Virus record (IMG/VR): IMGVR_UViG_3300021404_000022
Coordinates: 1 to 43,810 of that record
Direction: 5' to 3' (one strand)
From: a virus
DNA: 43,810 bases
The first letter of the stretch is position 1, and every line of letters begins with the position of its first letter. The notes under the pieces were generated by a model, which searched no databases, was not told the origin of the DNA, and saw nothing but the letters and a program-made list of their open reading frames with translations. Both the position numbers and the translations under genes were made by a program. This document shows positions 13,451-20,778 of the stretch, piece by piece.

Positions 13451-15715
13451 ATGACCAAGCAAAAGACACGCGCACCCAAGACGAAGAAAAGCGCGGTCCC
13501 GGCCGAGCCCACTGCGTTTGAGGAGATCGAGAAGCAGGTTCGTACCCATCCCGAAGACGGGAAGCGTGCGACGGATAACGCGATCAAAGAGCCGGAGAAG
13601 GTCAAAGCATTCGATGCCTTTCAGAACCTTCTAGCCAGGCTTGGCTTTGGCTCGAATAACCTTTTGGAGAGCACTCGCTACCCGCTCACGCGGTTGTCAA
13701 ACAACTACGTGCTCATGCAGAGTTTGTACCGATCCAACTGGATCGCGCAGCGCGTAGCCGATACCTATCCGGAGGAAATGTGCAAGCTGGCGCCCAAACT
13801 CACGTGCCAGGTGCATCCAAAGGAAATCGCCAGTTTCGATCGCGTTGTGGAGAAGTGCGGAGTCTGGCGCAAACTCGAATGGGCGTTGAAGCTGGCCAAT
13901 ATCTTTGGCGGTTCGGGCGCCATAATCATTATCAAGGGCCACGAAAACCACCTCGACCGTCCGCTTGATTTCGAGGAGATCCGGCCGGACTCGTTCCGCG
14001 GCGTCATTCCCTTCGATCGGTGGAGCGGTATCACGCCGAGCGCGAAGGTCTCCACCGATATCGAGAAGCCGCTCGACTATGGGCTGCCTGAGAGCTACCG
14101 TGTCACGAAAGAAAGTGGCGGCGGATTCGATATTCATGCATCACGTGTGCTGAGGTTCACCGGCCGGGATCTGCCGCTCTGGGAACAACAGGCCATGATG
14201 TATTGGGGAGAGAGCCTTTTCGAAGCGGTATATGAAGAATTGGTCAAGCGGGACAATACCAGCTTCAACATCGTTTCTTTGATGTTCCGTGCGCAGATTC
14301 TCGGCCTGAAGATTCCGGAACTGGGAAGCATCCTATCCGGCTTGAATCTCGATACGAATGCGCTCCAACGGTTGACCGCGGTGATCTCGACGCAATCGCA
14401 GTTGATGAGCAACCAAGGACTCGCGGTATTCGGCAAGGATGGCGGCATCGAGCAGCATACGTACAGCTTCGGCGGCCTAGCCGACATGTACCACGAGTTC
14501 ATGAAGGATACAGCGGCGGCCTCTGAGATTCCCTTCGAGATCCTCTTCGGTCGCGATTCGGGCCTGGGTGATTCCGGCGAAGGCTCGCTGCAAATCTACT
14601 ACGATCGCGTTGCGCACAAGCAGACTACAAAGCTGAGTCCAGCGCTTGAGAAGCTGTATCCGTGCGTGGCCATGAGCACGTGGGGGGACATCCCCAAAGA
14701 CTTTGCTTGGTCGTTCCCGATCGCTCGCACGGTGAGCAATAAGGAGAAGGCAGAACTGGCGAAGCAACTGAACACGCCGGTTATCGAAGCCTTCAATGCG
14801 GGATTGATCTCGCAGAAGACTTCGCTCATGGAGTTCCGCCAGAATTCCGACATTACGGGCGTCTTCTCGAACATCACCGATGATGACATCGAGAATGCGG
14901 ATGATCAGGTTCACGGGCCGGGCGAAATGGGCGGCATGGGTGAGATGGGCGGCGAAGGCGCCTTCGGATCTCCCAAGGCAAAGAATCCGAAAGCCAAAGA
15001 GCCGCGTCCATCGAGCACTAGCAGTGAAGCTGAAGACTCGCTCGAGCCGTTGGATTGCGACGGATGCGGCGAACTGATTCGCGGCAACAATTATGAAGAG
15101 CGCAAGGGGAAGTTCCTTTGTCCCAAGTGCATCAAGAAGGCAGGCAAAGACGGAAAACGTAAGGCGGCCGATGCGGTCATGCCTGGCTATGATCCGTATT
15201 CCGCTCCGCTCGGTTCGGTCGAGGGCATGAAGCAGTATCACGGCCTCGATGTTGTTATCGAGACACCGAAAGGCCAGCGCAGAGTAGGACTATGGTGGAG
15301 GCACACGCTGCCTGCCGACTATGGCTATATCGAGTCCACAACCGGCGCCGATGGCGATGAAATGGATTGCTATGTCGGGCCGGATGTTGAAAGTCCACTG
15401 GCGTTCGTAATCGATCAGAACAAACTCGATTCCGATCGCTTCGATGAACACAAGGTGATGCTCGGCTACAACTCGATGGACGAAGCCAAGCAGGCTTTCC
15501 TTCAAGGTCACAACTATGGCAAGCAGATCTTCCGCGGAATTACGCCGATGACAATGATCGACTTCAAGCGCTGGCTCGCCAAGGGCGATCGCAAGAAGCC
15601 TTTGTACACGCCAGACAAATTCAACACGGTTGAATTCCGTGCGCAGCTTCCGGCCTTTGATGCGGAGATCTGCGCGTCATGTGAAGCTGGCGACTGTACC
15701 TTACACGCGGAGTAG
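13451..15715 (+). CDS. Portal protein (DUF1073-type) fused to zinc ribbon and pyrophosphatase-like domain
   Basis: Residues about 55-485 match the DUF1073 anti-portal/portal family of myovirus-like phages: NNYVLMQSLYRSNWIAQRV, then GGSGAIIIIKG, then ASRVLRFTGRDLP, and a C-terminal helix region with MKDTAAASEIPFEILFGR and SGEGSLQIYYDRV. It forms the dodecameric ring through which DNA is packed. Unusually the chain runs on to 754 residues. A low-complexity linker (MGGMGEMGGEG) is followed by a four-Cys ribbon (DCDGCGELI and FLCPKCIKK, about 533-565). At about 590-715 is a domain with LPADYGYIESTTGADGDEMDCYVGP and FDEHKVMLGY, matching the InPase domain of phage polyvalent proteins. The extra part may travel in the virion. 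Confidence 0.88.
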   Translation: MTKQKTRAPKTKKSAVPAEPTAFEEIEKQVRTHPEDGKRATDNAIKEPEKVKAFDAFQNLLARLGFGSNNLLESTRYPLTRLSNNYVLMQSLYRSNWIAQRVADTYPEEMCKLAPKLTCQVHPKEIASFDRVVEKCGVWRKLEWALKLANIFGGSGAIIIIKGHENHLDRPLDFEEIRPDSFRGVIPFDRWSGITPSAKVSTDIEKPLDYGLPESYRVTKESGGGFDIHASRVLRFTGRDLPLWEQQAMMYWGESLFEAVYEELVKRDNTSFNIVSLMFRAQILGLKIPELGSILSGLNLDTNALQRLTAVISTQSQLMSNQGLAVFGKDGGIEQHTYSFGGLADMYHEFMKDTAAASEIPFEILFGRDSGLGDSGEGSLQIYYDRVAHKQTTKLSPALEKLYPCVAMSTWGDIPKDFAWSFPIARTVSNKEKAELAKQLNTPVIEAFNAGLISQKTSLMEFRQNSDITGVFSNITDDDIENADDQVHGPGEMGGMGEMGGEGAFGSPKAKNPKAKEPRPSSTSSEAEDSLEPLDCDGCGELIRGNNYEERKGKFLCPKCIKKAGKDGKRKAADAVMPGYDPYSAPLGSVEGMKQYHGLDVVIETPKGQRRVGLWWRHTLPADYGYIESTTGADGDEMDCYVGPDVESPLAFVIDQNKLDSDRFDEHKVMLGYNSMDEAKQAFLQGHNYGKQIFRGITPMTMIDFKRWLAKGDRKKPLYTPDKFNTVEFRAQLPAFDAEICASCEAGDCTLHAE

Positions 15716-15717
15716 CC

Positions 15718-16593
15718 ATGCCACAGCCTGTCACTATCAATCCGTATGAATCCTGTCGGGGTAAGAGTATTTATGAGGGCCTCAAGGCGTGGGATGCAGA
15801 CTTCAAAGAGAGTGAGCATCCGCGGAGCGAATCTGGAAAGTTCGCGTTGAAAGCTGGCCAGACCACTGAGCAAGCTTTCAGAAACGAAAAAGGCGACTGG
15901 CATCCGGAGCGCCAGGAACTTCACAACAAGGTGATTGCGAAATATCTCGAAGGCAAGAAAAAGAGAGAGAGCGGAAGCCCGGAGGCGTATGTTCTCGGCG
16001 GCGGTTCAGCTTCGGGAAAATCAACCGGATTCAACGCGATGTATGCCAAACAGTTTCGCGATGAAGTTGTCCGCATCGACTCCGATCTCTTGAAGGAAGA
16101 GATTCCAGAGTACGGAGAGTTGAAGAAGCGTGATCCGGAAAACGCTGCGCGTCTCGTGCATGAAGAATCCAGCCACCTGGCCAAACAATTGGCCGCGATC
16201 GCATCCGCCAAGAAGATCGATATGATCTACGACTCGACTGGATCGGGAGGCGGCATTCAAGGTATGGCAAAGACGTTGAGCCATGAAGGCTACAACGTCC
16301 ACGTCGTCTACTTCGACATTCCCATTCCGGAAGCACGTCGAAGGGCTGAGAAGCGAGCGGAGCGCACGGGGCGCCACATTCCCGAAGAGGTGATCCAGAA
16401 CTCGCACAGAGGGAGCGCGAAGAACTTCCTGGCCATGCATCAAGGCAAGTACGTAAAGACGATGAACCTCTACGACAATTCCGAGCGCGTACCAGCTTTG
16501 GTCTATAGCAAGAAGGGTGCCGAGCCGGGTATAGTTGTGGATGGTAAAAAATGGAAAGAGTACCAGAAGAAGGCGGGAGTGGAAGCAGAATGA
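15718..16593 (+). CDS. Zeta-toxin-like P-loop kinase
   Basis: The 291-residue protein has a P-loop GGGSASGKST at about residues 94-103. It continues in the zeta-toxin/UDP-GlcNAc-kinase order: VVRIDSDLLKEEIPEY (substrate-binding Asp), a helical middle with HEESSHLAKQLAA, DMIYDSTGSGG, then VHVVYFDIPIPEARRRAEKR with the conserved Arg residues. Zeta toxins phosphorylate UDP-N-acetylglucosamine and block wall synthesis. Phage homologues near portals are often part of polyvalent injected proteins and no antitoxin is seen here. The N-terminus has a motif, NPYESCRGKSIYEG, shared with the gene at 17399, and a head-protein-like HPRSESGKFA. It follows the portal by 2 bases. Confidence 0.75.
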   Translation: MPQPVTINPYESCRGKSIYEGLKAWDADFKESEHPRSESGKFALKAGQTTEQAFRNEKGDWHPERQELHNKVIAKYLEGKKKRESGSPEAYVLGGGSASGKSTGFNAMYAKQFRDEVVRIDSDLLKEEIPEYGELKKRDPENAARLVHEESSHLAKQLAAIASAKKIDMIYDSTGSGGGIQGMAKTLSHEGYNVHVVYFDIPIPEARRRAEKRAERTGRHIPEEVIQNSHRGSAKNFLAMHQGKYVKTMNLYDNSERVPALVYSKKGAEPGIVVDGKKWKEYQKKAGVEAE

Positions 16594-16742
16594 GCAAAGT
16601 TAATCATTATCAGGGCTGCGATTCCGAAGTCTTCCGCGATGAAAAGGATCTTGCTGAGTTCGAGAAGCTGCTCAAGGAAGCCAAGAAGAAAGAGGCTGAG
16701 AGCGCACAATCGAAGAAGCCAGAAGCCAAAAAGGAGAAATAA
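16590..16742 (+). CDS. Small charged helical protein, 50 residues
   Basis: ATG 16590 overlaps the kinase stop (ATGA). The peptide is almost all charged helix (DEKDLAEFEKLLKEAKKKEAES) with a Lys/Glu-rich tail. It might be a partner or cofactor of the kinase, as small acidic/basic helices often are, but nothing resembles a known epsilon antitoxin. Confidence 0.45.
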   Translation: MSKVNHYQGCDSEVFRDEKDLAEFEKLLKEAKKKEAESAQSKKPEAKKEK

Positions 16743-16744
16743 TC

Positions 16745-16975
16745 ATGCCTTTCGAGCGTGGCAAAGTTGGCAATATTCCCGAAGCGCTTCCACAGTGCAG
16801 CGCCTTCGATGGTGGACCGGGATCGGGTCCGCAAAAGGGCGGCGGTTCGAGATCGAACTACGATCCGTTCGCGCCTGAAAACCTGAAAGCTGGCGAAGAG
16901 CATGAGCGGTTGCATATGAGCAAATTCCCCAAGCATACGGGCGGTGGCTCGCAGGAAAACGCGGCGGGTACGTAG
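16745..16975 (+). CDS. Hypothetical Gly-rich small protein, 76 residues
   Basis: ATG 16745 follows AAGGAG. The product has a flexible Gly/Pro/Ser segment (FDGGPGSGPQKGGGSRSN) and a polar His-rich tail (EEHERLHMSKFPKHTGGGS). The DGGPGSGP motif occurs in many phage head-region proteins as a disordered linker. The function is unknown. Confidence 0.5.
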   Translation: MPFERGKVGNIPEALPQCSAFDGGPGSGPQKGGGSRSNYDPFAPENLKAGEEHERLHMSKFPKHTGGGSQENAAGT

Positions 16976-16977
16976 AA

Positions 16978-17402
16978 TGATCGATCTGGTTTTGCAAAGC
17001 GACGCCAAGGGATGTTGCGTCGCTGTACTCGCGATGGTCACAGGGAAAAGTTACCTGGCCGTCAAGAGTGAAACCGCTGATCTCTGGAAAGAGGGTGGCA
17101 GCGATTACCGGATCAATCAGTATCTAGCCGATCACGGTTTTGCGGTCCAGTATCACTACCACTATGACCAATTCAAGATCGAGGCGACTGAAGAGCATGG
17201 TACGCGCTACGGCCTGAAAGATGGTCCCTGGCCGCTGCCTCCATTTGCTCCCGCGCATATTTTGTTGACTCGCAACGAAGTTATGAGCCATTGGATAGTG
17301 ATGGGTCCAGACGGAGAGATCCTTGATCCAGTATTCGGACGTGGCCGGGATACTTCGCAATACGAAGTGACCAAAATGATTGGAATCTGGAAGGTTAAAT
17401 GA
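16978..17402 (+). CDS. Papain/C39-like cysteine protease-fold protein
   Basis: The 141-residue product begins VLQSDAKGCCVAVLAMVTGKSY, the GCxVAxLAMxxG pattern of C39/papain-like peptidases with the nucleophile Cys. Later it has HILLTRNEVMSHWIVMGPDGEILDPVFG, which supplies the catalytic His (SHW) and Asp (LDP). Whether it is active, or cleaves peptides or isopeptides, cannot be seen. It overlaps the next gene by four bases. A second protein of this fold lies at 18574-18969. Confidence 0.6.
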
Positions 17403-17755
17403 GCAATCCAGTCGTTACGAACCCTTACGAGATCTGCCGCGGCAAGAGTCTCTACGCTGGCATCCGAGCCAAGGCCACTGATTCAGGGCCGGGTCTAGAC
17501 GCCAGAGGCACTGAGGATGAAGTCGCCACACTTATGGAGTATCGTTCCTTCGGTACAGGCAAGCTGAAGGGCTACAACTTCGCAACGTATTACCGTCACG
17601 ATGGCGACATCCAAATCACAGTTCGTTTCAAGGATGGGATCGTAGTTAATTCCACGATCGTATTCGCAGGCAACGACGCGAAAAAGAAAGATCCGGCCGA
17701 GACTCGCGACGGTTTCAAAGGTCTCTTTGAATTTGCGCAGGCGTACGGCGATTGA
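17399..17755 (+). CDS. Hypothetical protein with shared NPYxxCRGKSxYxG N-terminus
   Basis: The first 26 residues (NPYEICRGKSLYAGIRAKA) closely match the N-terminus of the kinase product at 15718 (NPYESCRGKSIYEGLKAWD). The remaining 90 residues are a beta-rich domain (YNFATYYRHDGDIQITVRFKDGIVVNSTIVFAG) unlike the kinase. The shared leader may be a sorting or docking signal, for example for capsid loading. The downstream function is unknown. Confidence 0.55.
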   Translation: MSNPVVTNPYEICRGKSLYAGIRAKATDSGPGLDARGTEDEVATLMEYRSFGTGKLKGYNFATYYRHDGDIQITVRFKDGIVVNSTIVFAGNDAKKKDPAETRDGFKGLFEFAQAYGD

Positions 17756-17771
17756 AAGGTAGCGAGTAAAA

Positions 17772-18050
17772 ATGGCGGAAGTTCCAACGCTCAGTCTGGC
17801 CGTACATATCGTGAATGCTTACGAGTTGAAGCGGGACGGAATCTATCTGCTTCGGATTCCCGGCATCGGCGGTCCAAGTGCGACCAAACTCATGTCGGAA
17901 ATCGGAAAGCAGGTAGCGGCCATCGGCGAGAAAGCCGGATGCACGTTCATTCTCATGGGTGATGACTTCGAGATCGTGAACCCGGAAGTGCTCACCGAGT
18001 CTCCGCAGTTCCGAGCGGCCATGCGGCGAATCTTGAAAGGGCCGTTCTAG
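17772..18050 (+). CDS. Hypothetical protein, 92 residues
   Basis: The compact alpha/beta sequence (YLLRIPGIGGPSATKLMSEIGKQVAAIGEKAGCTFILMG) has a short IPGIGG turn reminiscent of helix-hairpin-helix loops, but the rest does not fit that family. A small phage protein of this kind is common near head genes. No known motif can be named. Confidence 0.5.
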   Translation: MAEVPTLSLAVHIVNAYELKRDGIYLLRIPGIGGPSATKLMSEIGKQVAAIGEKAGCTFILMGDDFEIVNPEVLTESPQFRAAMRRILKGPF

Positions 18051-18080
18051 TAGTACGAAGATTGACACAGGAGGTAAGCC

Positions 18081-18293
18081 ATGAAAGCAAGTCTCAAAGT
18101 CGCTCTGTTGCTCGTCCTGGCTCTGTTCAGTTTTTCGATGCCAACCGCAATGCAGAAGGCAAGCGCTCTTCCAATTCCTTGGTGTACTCCGTGGGGTCCA
18201 TGTACGCCACCGTGCGTTAAGAGTTTTCTTCCCATTCCAACTTGTACGCCTGGCACGCCGTGCGTTCCGTGGCCTGCACCTTGCGCGAAATGA
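18081..18293 (+). CDS. Secreted Cys/Pro-rich peptide with tandem repeat
   Basis: AGGAGG precedes ATG 18081. The N-terminus is a clear Sec signal peptide (MKASLKVALLLVLALFSFSM, cleavage near QKASA). The mature part of about 41 residues contains six cysteines and many prolines. It is built from two similar halves, LPIPWCTPWGPCTPPC and LPIPTCTPGTPCVPWPAPC. It probably folds through three disulfides in the periplasm or outside the cell. I know of no named family. An effector, inhibitor or exclusion role is speculation. Confidence 0.6.
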   Translation: MKASLKVALLLVLALFSFSMPTAMQKASALPIPWCTPWGPCTPPCVKSFLPIPTCTPGTPCVPWPAPCAK

Positions 18294-18577
18294 AAGATCC
18301 TCACGATCTGGACCTGGGTGACGGTCACTGGCTGGACTGGCTTACTTACGAAGGCGAGCGATGCGGAGGAAGCATCACTCACACGACGAGCAAGACTGAA
18401 ACCGGATTCTGCGAAGGCGCTTTCTTTATTGCCGGAGCCAAGGCGCTTGGATCGTTTCCCAATCGGCCGGTATGGACGTTCACCGGATCTTGGGAAACGC
18501 CGACGATGGCGCCGTCGTTCCTGTGTCATTGCGGGGATCACGGCTTTATCAGAAATGGAAAGTGGCAACGAGCATGA
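18290..18577 (+). CDS. DUF6527-like small protein
   Basis: Starting at ATG 18290 (ATGA overlap with the previous stop), the 95-residue protein ends FPNRPVWTFTGSWETPTMAPSFLCHCGDHGFIRNGKW. This is the W-x-PTxxPS-x-CHC-x-H-x-F-x-G pattern of DUF6527 phage proteins. The Cys/His cluster suggests metal binding. A second member lies at 39993-40316. The biochemical role is unknown. Confidence 0.55.
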   Translation: MKDPHDLDLGDGHWLDWLTYEGERCGGSITHTTSKTETGFCEGAFFIAGAKALGSFPNRPVWTFTGSWETPTMAPSFLCHCGDHGFIRNGKWQRA

Positions 18578-18969
18578 AGCCGGTTTATCAAGATCGATTC
18601 GGATCGGACGGGAACTGTCTCGAAGCGTGCATTGCGACGCTCTTGGATCTGCCTCTCGCGGCCGTGCCGAATTTGGGCGGTGATGCGACATACGAAGAGA
18701 ACATGGCAAAGTTTCTCGCGTCGCAAGGCATGATGTACGTCTTGGTCGAAGGGCCAGGAAAGATCGAGAAGGAATTGCTCGCGGAGATGTTCAAGGCCGG
18801 AGACGTTTATCACATCATTGAAGGCATCTGCAACGACGGAGCGCCTCACGCGATCATCGGTTTGAATGGACAACAAGATTTTGATCCACATCCGCCATTC
18901 GTTCAGCATGAAACCGGGCCAGGGCTGAAGCGAGTTGACGGATGGGGATTCATCGTGAAGAGGCTTTAG
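18574..18969 (+). CDS. Papain/C39-like cysteine protease-fold protein
   Basis: The 131-residue product starts MKPVYQDRFGSDGNCLEACIATLLDLPLAAVPNL, a widespread phage motif in which the NCLEACIAxLL Cys is the presumed nucleophile. It ends HAIIGLNGQQDFDPHPPF, supplying the His and Asp of a C39/papain-like triad. It overlaps the previous gene by four bases. Its TAG stop touches the left edge of the alternating repeat array, so the array occupies the whole space between this gene and the leftward tas-like gene. Confidence 0.6.
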   Translation: MKPVYQDRFGSDGNCLEACIATLLDLPLAAVPNLGGDATYEENMAKFLASQGMMYVLVEGPGKIEKELLAEMFKAGDVYHIIEGICNDGAPHAIIGLNGQQDFDPHPPFVQHETGPGLKRVDGWGFIVKRL

Positions 18970-18982
18970 CGCTCTCCAATCC

Positions 18983-19945
18983 TGGCGCTCTCGTTCGAAT
19001 TGGCTCGCTCTACAGTCTTGTTACTGTCCTTGTAGTTGACTCACTCCCTGACAGTGGAACTCTCATGACACGTGATTCGATCTTTTGCTTTGGAACACTC
19101 TGGACATATGACTCGCTCGGCAACACTGATACATTGTCGCTCTTTCTGGCTCGTTCGATGATTCTGATACGTTCTCGAATAGTGACTCGCTCTCCTAACG
19201 TGGAACTCTCATGACTTTGGGGCTCGTTCACAGAACATGGCACGCTCACATTTTTTGACTCGCTCCGTTTTATTGATACTGTCGATTGACCTGGCTCACT
19301 CTCGCTTGATGGCACTCTCCCGATATTTGGTTCGCTCCCGGTAGATGGATCTCTCGAAAGTAATGGCTCACTCTGGCATCATGTTACCGTCGTCAAGTTT
19401 GGTTCGTTCTCTCCGCTTGGTACGCTTGACAGGGATGGCTCGCTCATTCGACATGGAACTCTCTGACTTTTGGGCTCGCTCTCGGTGAATGGTACTGTCA
19501 GACGAAGTGGCTCGCTCGCTATCGCTTGGCACTCTCAGAATTCTTGGCTCGCTCACACGTTATGAAACACTCTATCGTTGATGGCTCGATCATTGGTTCG
19601 GGTACTCTCGTTTGGGATGGCTCGCTCCCAACCTATGAAACTGTCAAGTTGACTGACTCGCTCAACGGGCATGGAACTCTCGCTAGGGATTGACTCATTC
19701 GGATACCCTGATACGATCGTGAGGAATGATTCGCTCCTCCTTGTTTGGCACGCTCTACATTAATGGCTCACTCTTGGTTCTTGGTACATTTCGGACTACT
19801 TGGTTCGTTCCTTTTACTTGGCACTCTCAGCCTTACGTGACTCGATCCTCTAGTTTGATACGGTCATTCTGGATGGCTCGCTCTCTAGGCTTGGTACTCT
19901 CGTGGGGATTGACTCGCTCGTGAAATTTGGTACGCTCGCTCTACA
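18983..19945 (-). repeat. TIGR-like array: 53 alternating 10-bp repeats with 8-9-bp spacers
   Basis: Reading the plus strand, 53 repeats of 10 bases recur every 18 bases (occasionally 19 or 20), each followed by a variable 8- or 9-base spacer. Two types alternate without exception. Type A is near TGGCTCGCTC (for example 19001, 19109, 19436, 19874) and type B near TGGAACTCTC or TGGTACTGTC (19055, 19454, 19490, 19892). They differ most consistently at base 5, T in A and A in B. An A/B pair spans about 36 bp, so there are 26 pairs. No two spacers I compared are identical. This is the architecture reported for TIGR arrays, processed to 36-nt guides with two spacers. A degenerate unit lies at 18965-18982, and a partial one at 19946 overlaps the stop of the tas-like gene. 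Strand is assigned as co-directional with that gene; this is inference. Confidence 0.85.
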
Positions 19946-19948
19946 TGG

Positions 19949-20755
19949 CTAAATCTCGTGAGCATGGCCGAGAATGGCGATCGCAAACGGCTTGGGTGGT
20001 TCTTTACCGAAGTGATTACGAAATGCTTCGGCCTGGTAGTGACTGAGGAAGATCTTCACGGCATAGCGGCGAGCGCGAGCATGGACGTGGGCCGGTGGCA
20101 GTTTGCCGACTGAATATGCTTTGTATGCTTCAGTCGTTTTTCGCAGCTTCTTCGTTTGAAGAATGCGAACGCACTCTTCGGCAAATCCGCCAGCTTCGTT
20201 GATGGCGATGTATTCCAGCTTGCGCTTGGCATAAAGCTTGCCGTAAACATCATCGGCGTGATTCTGAACCTTGACGAATGACTCGCCGAGTTTGAATGCG
20301 CACAGAGTTTTGAGCGCTGCATTGAAAGGACGCTTTTCTCCCTTTTCCCATTTCAACGTGGGATCGAGACCGGCAAAGCGCCAGATATGGCCAGCGGTGG
20401 GCGCCTTCGTAATGTCGATGTGAGCAAGCAAACCGGCTGAGATCACGGGACCGATGCCAACGATTGATTTGGCCCAACGGCCCATGTATTGGCTGTCAGT
20501 CCATTTGTCGAGGGCTCGCTTGATCTGGGATTCAAGAGTTGCATCTTGCGCGGCCAGGTAGCCGATGACGGAATGAGGTTCCTCATTCTCGGCAAGGGTT
20601 CGCAACTGTGCATTGGAACGGATGCGGTTGTCCTGCATGGTGTAGTAGGCGTCCACGAGATACCGGGCCTCAGTGATCGAAAGCAGCGAAGCGCTTTTCG
20701 CTAGGTCCAAGGTCATTCGTTTGACGGGTTCAAAGGCAATAGACAGATCACTCAT
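19949..20755 (-). CDS. Tas-like protein: stand-alone Nop/IS110 C-terminal-like domain
   Basis: The 268-residue protein has an N-terminal helical region (LSIAFEPVKRMTLDLAKSASLL). A segment at about 97-132 typical of the Transposase_20 half of IS110 enzymes follows: SIVGIGPVISAGLLAHIDI, a helix-hairpin-helix, then APTAGHIWRFAGLDP. A basic helical tail (VHARARRYAVKIFLSHYQAEAF) ends the chain. IS110 transposases have an N-terminal DEDD RuvC-like domain before this part. None is present, nor HNH, and no terminal repeats or bridge-RNA flanks are seen. The same fold relation (Nop domain, IS110, box C/D snoRNP) defines Tas proteins, so with the adjoining array I call it a nuclease-less, TasA-like protein that would bind guide RNA and target DNA. 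GGGAGG precedes ATG 20755. Confidence 0.82.
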   Translation of the reverse strand: MSDLSIAFEPVKRMTLDLAKSASLLSITEARYLVDAYYTMQDNRIRSNAQLRTLAENEEPHSVIGYLAAQDATLESQIKRALDKWTDSQYMGRWAKSIVGIGPVISAGLLAHIDITKAPTAGHIWRFAGLDPTLKWEKGEKRPFNAALKTLCAFKLGESFVKVQNHADDVYGKLYAKRKLEYIAINEAGGFAEECVRILQTKKLRKTTEAYKAYSVGKLPPAHVHARARRYAVKIFLSHYQAEAFRNHFGKEPPKPFAIAILGHAHEI

Positions 20756-20778
20756 TGTTGTGTTCCTCCCGCAATGAT

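Noticed and set aside
14477-15241. Minus-strand ORF inside the portal gene
   Set aside because: It is antisense to a clear portal protein, lacks a ribosome site and has arginine/leucine-rich shadow composition.
18942-19556. Proteins with hexapeptide repeats read from the array on either strand
   Set aside because: The 18-bp period makes six-codon repeats automatically. The frames are interrupted by stops and by 19- and 20-bp units, and have no proper ribosome sites.
18983-19945. CRISPR array
   Set aside because: The repeats are only 10 bp, of two alternating types and variable, with 8-9-bp spacers. No Cas gene is near. This does not fit any CRISPR class and fits the TIGR pattern instead.
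19949-20755. IS110-family transposase or insertion sequence
   Set aside because: Only the C-terminal (Transposase_20-like) part is present, the N-terminal DEDD domain is missing, and the flanks show the repeat array rather than element ends.
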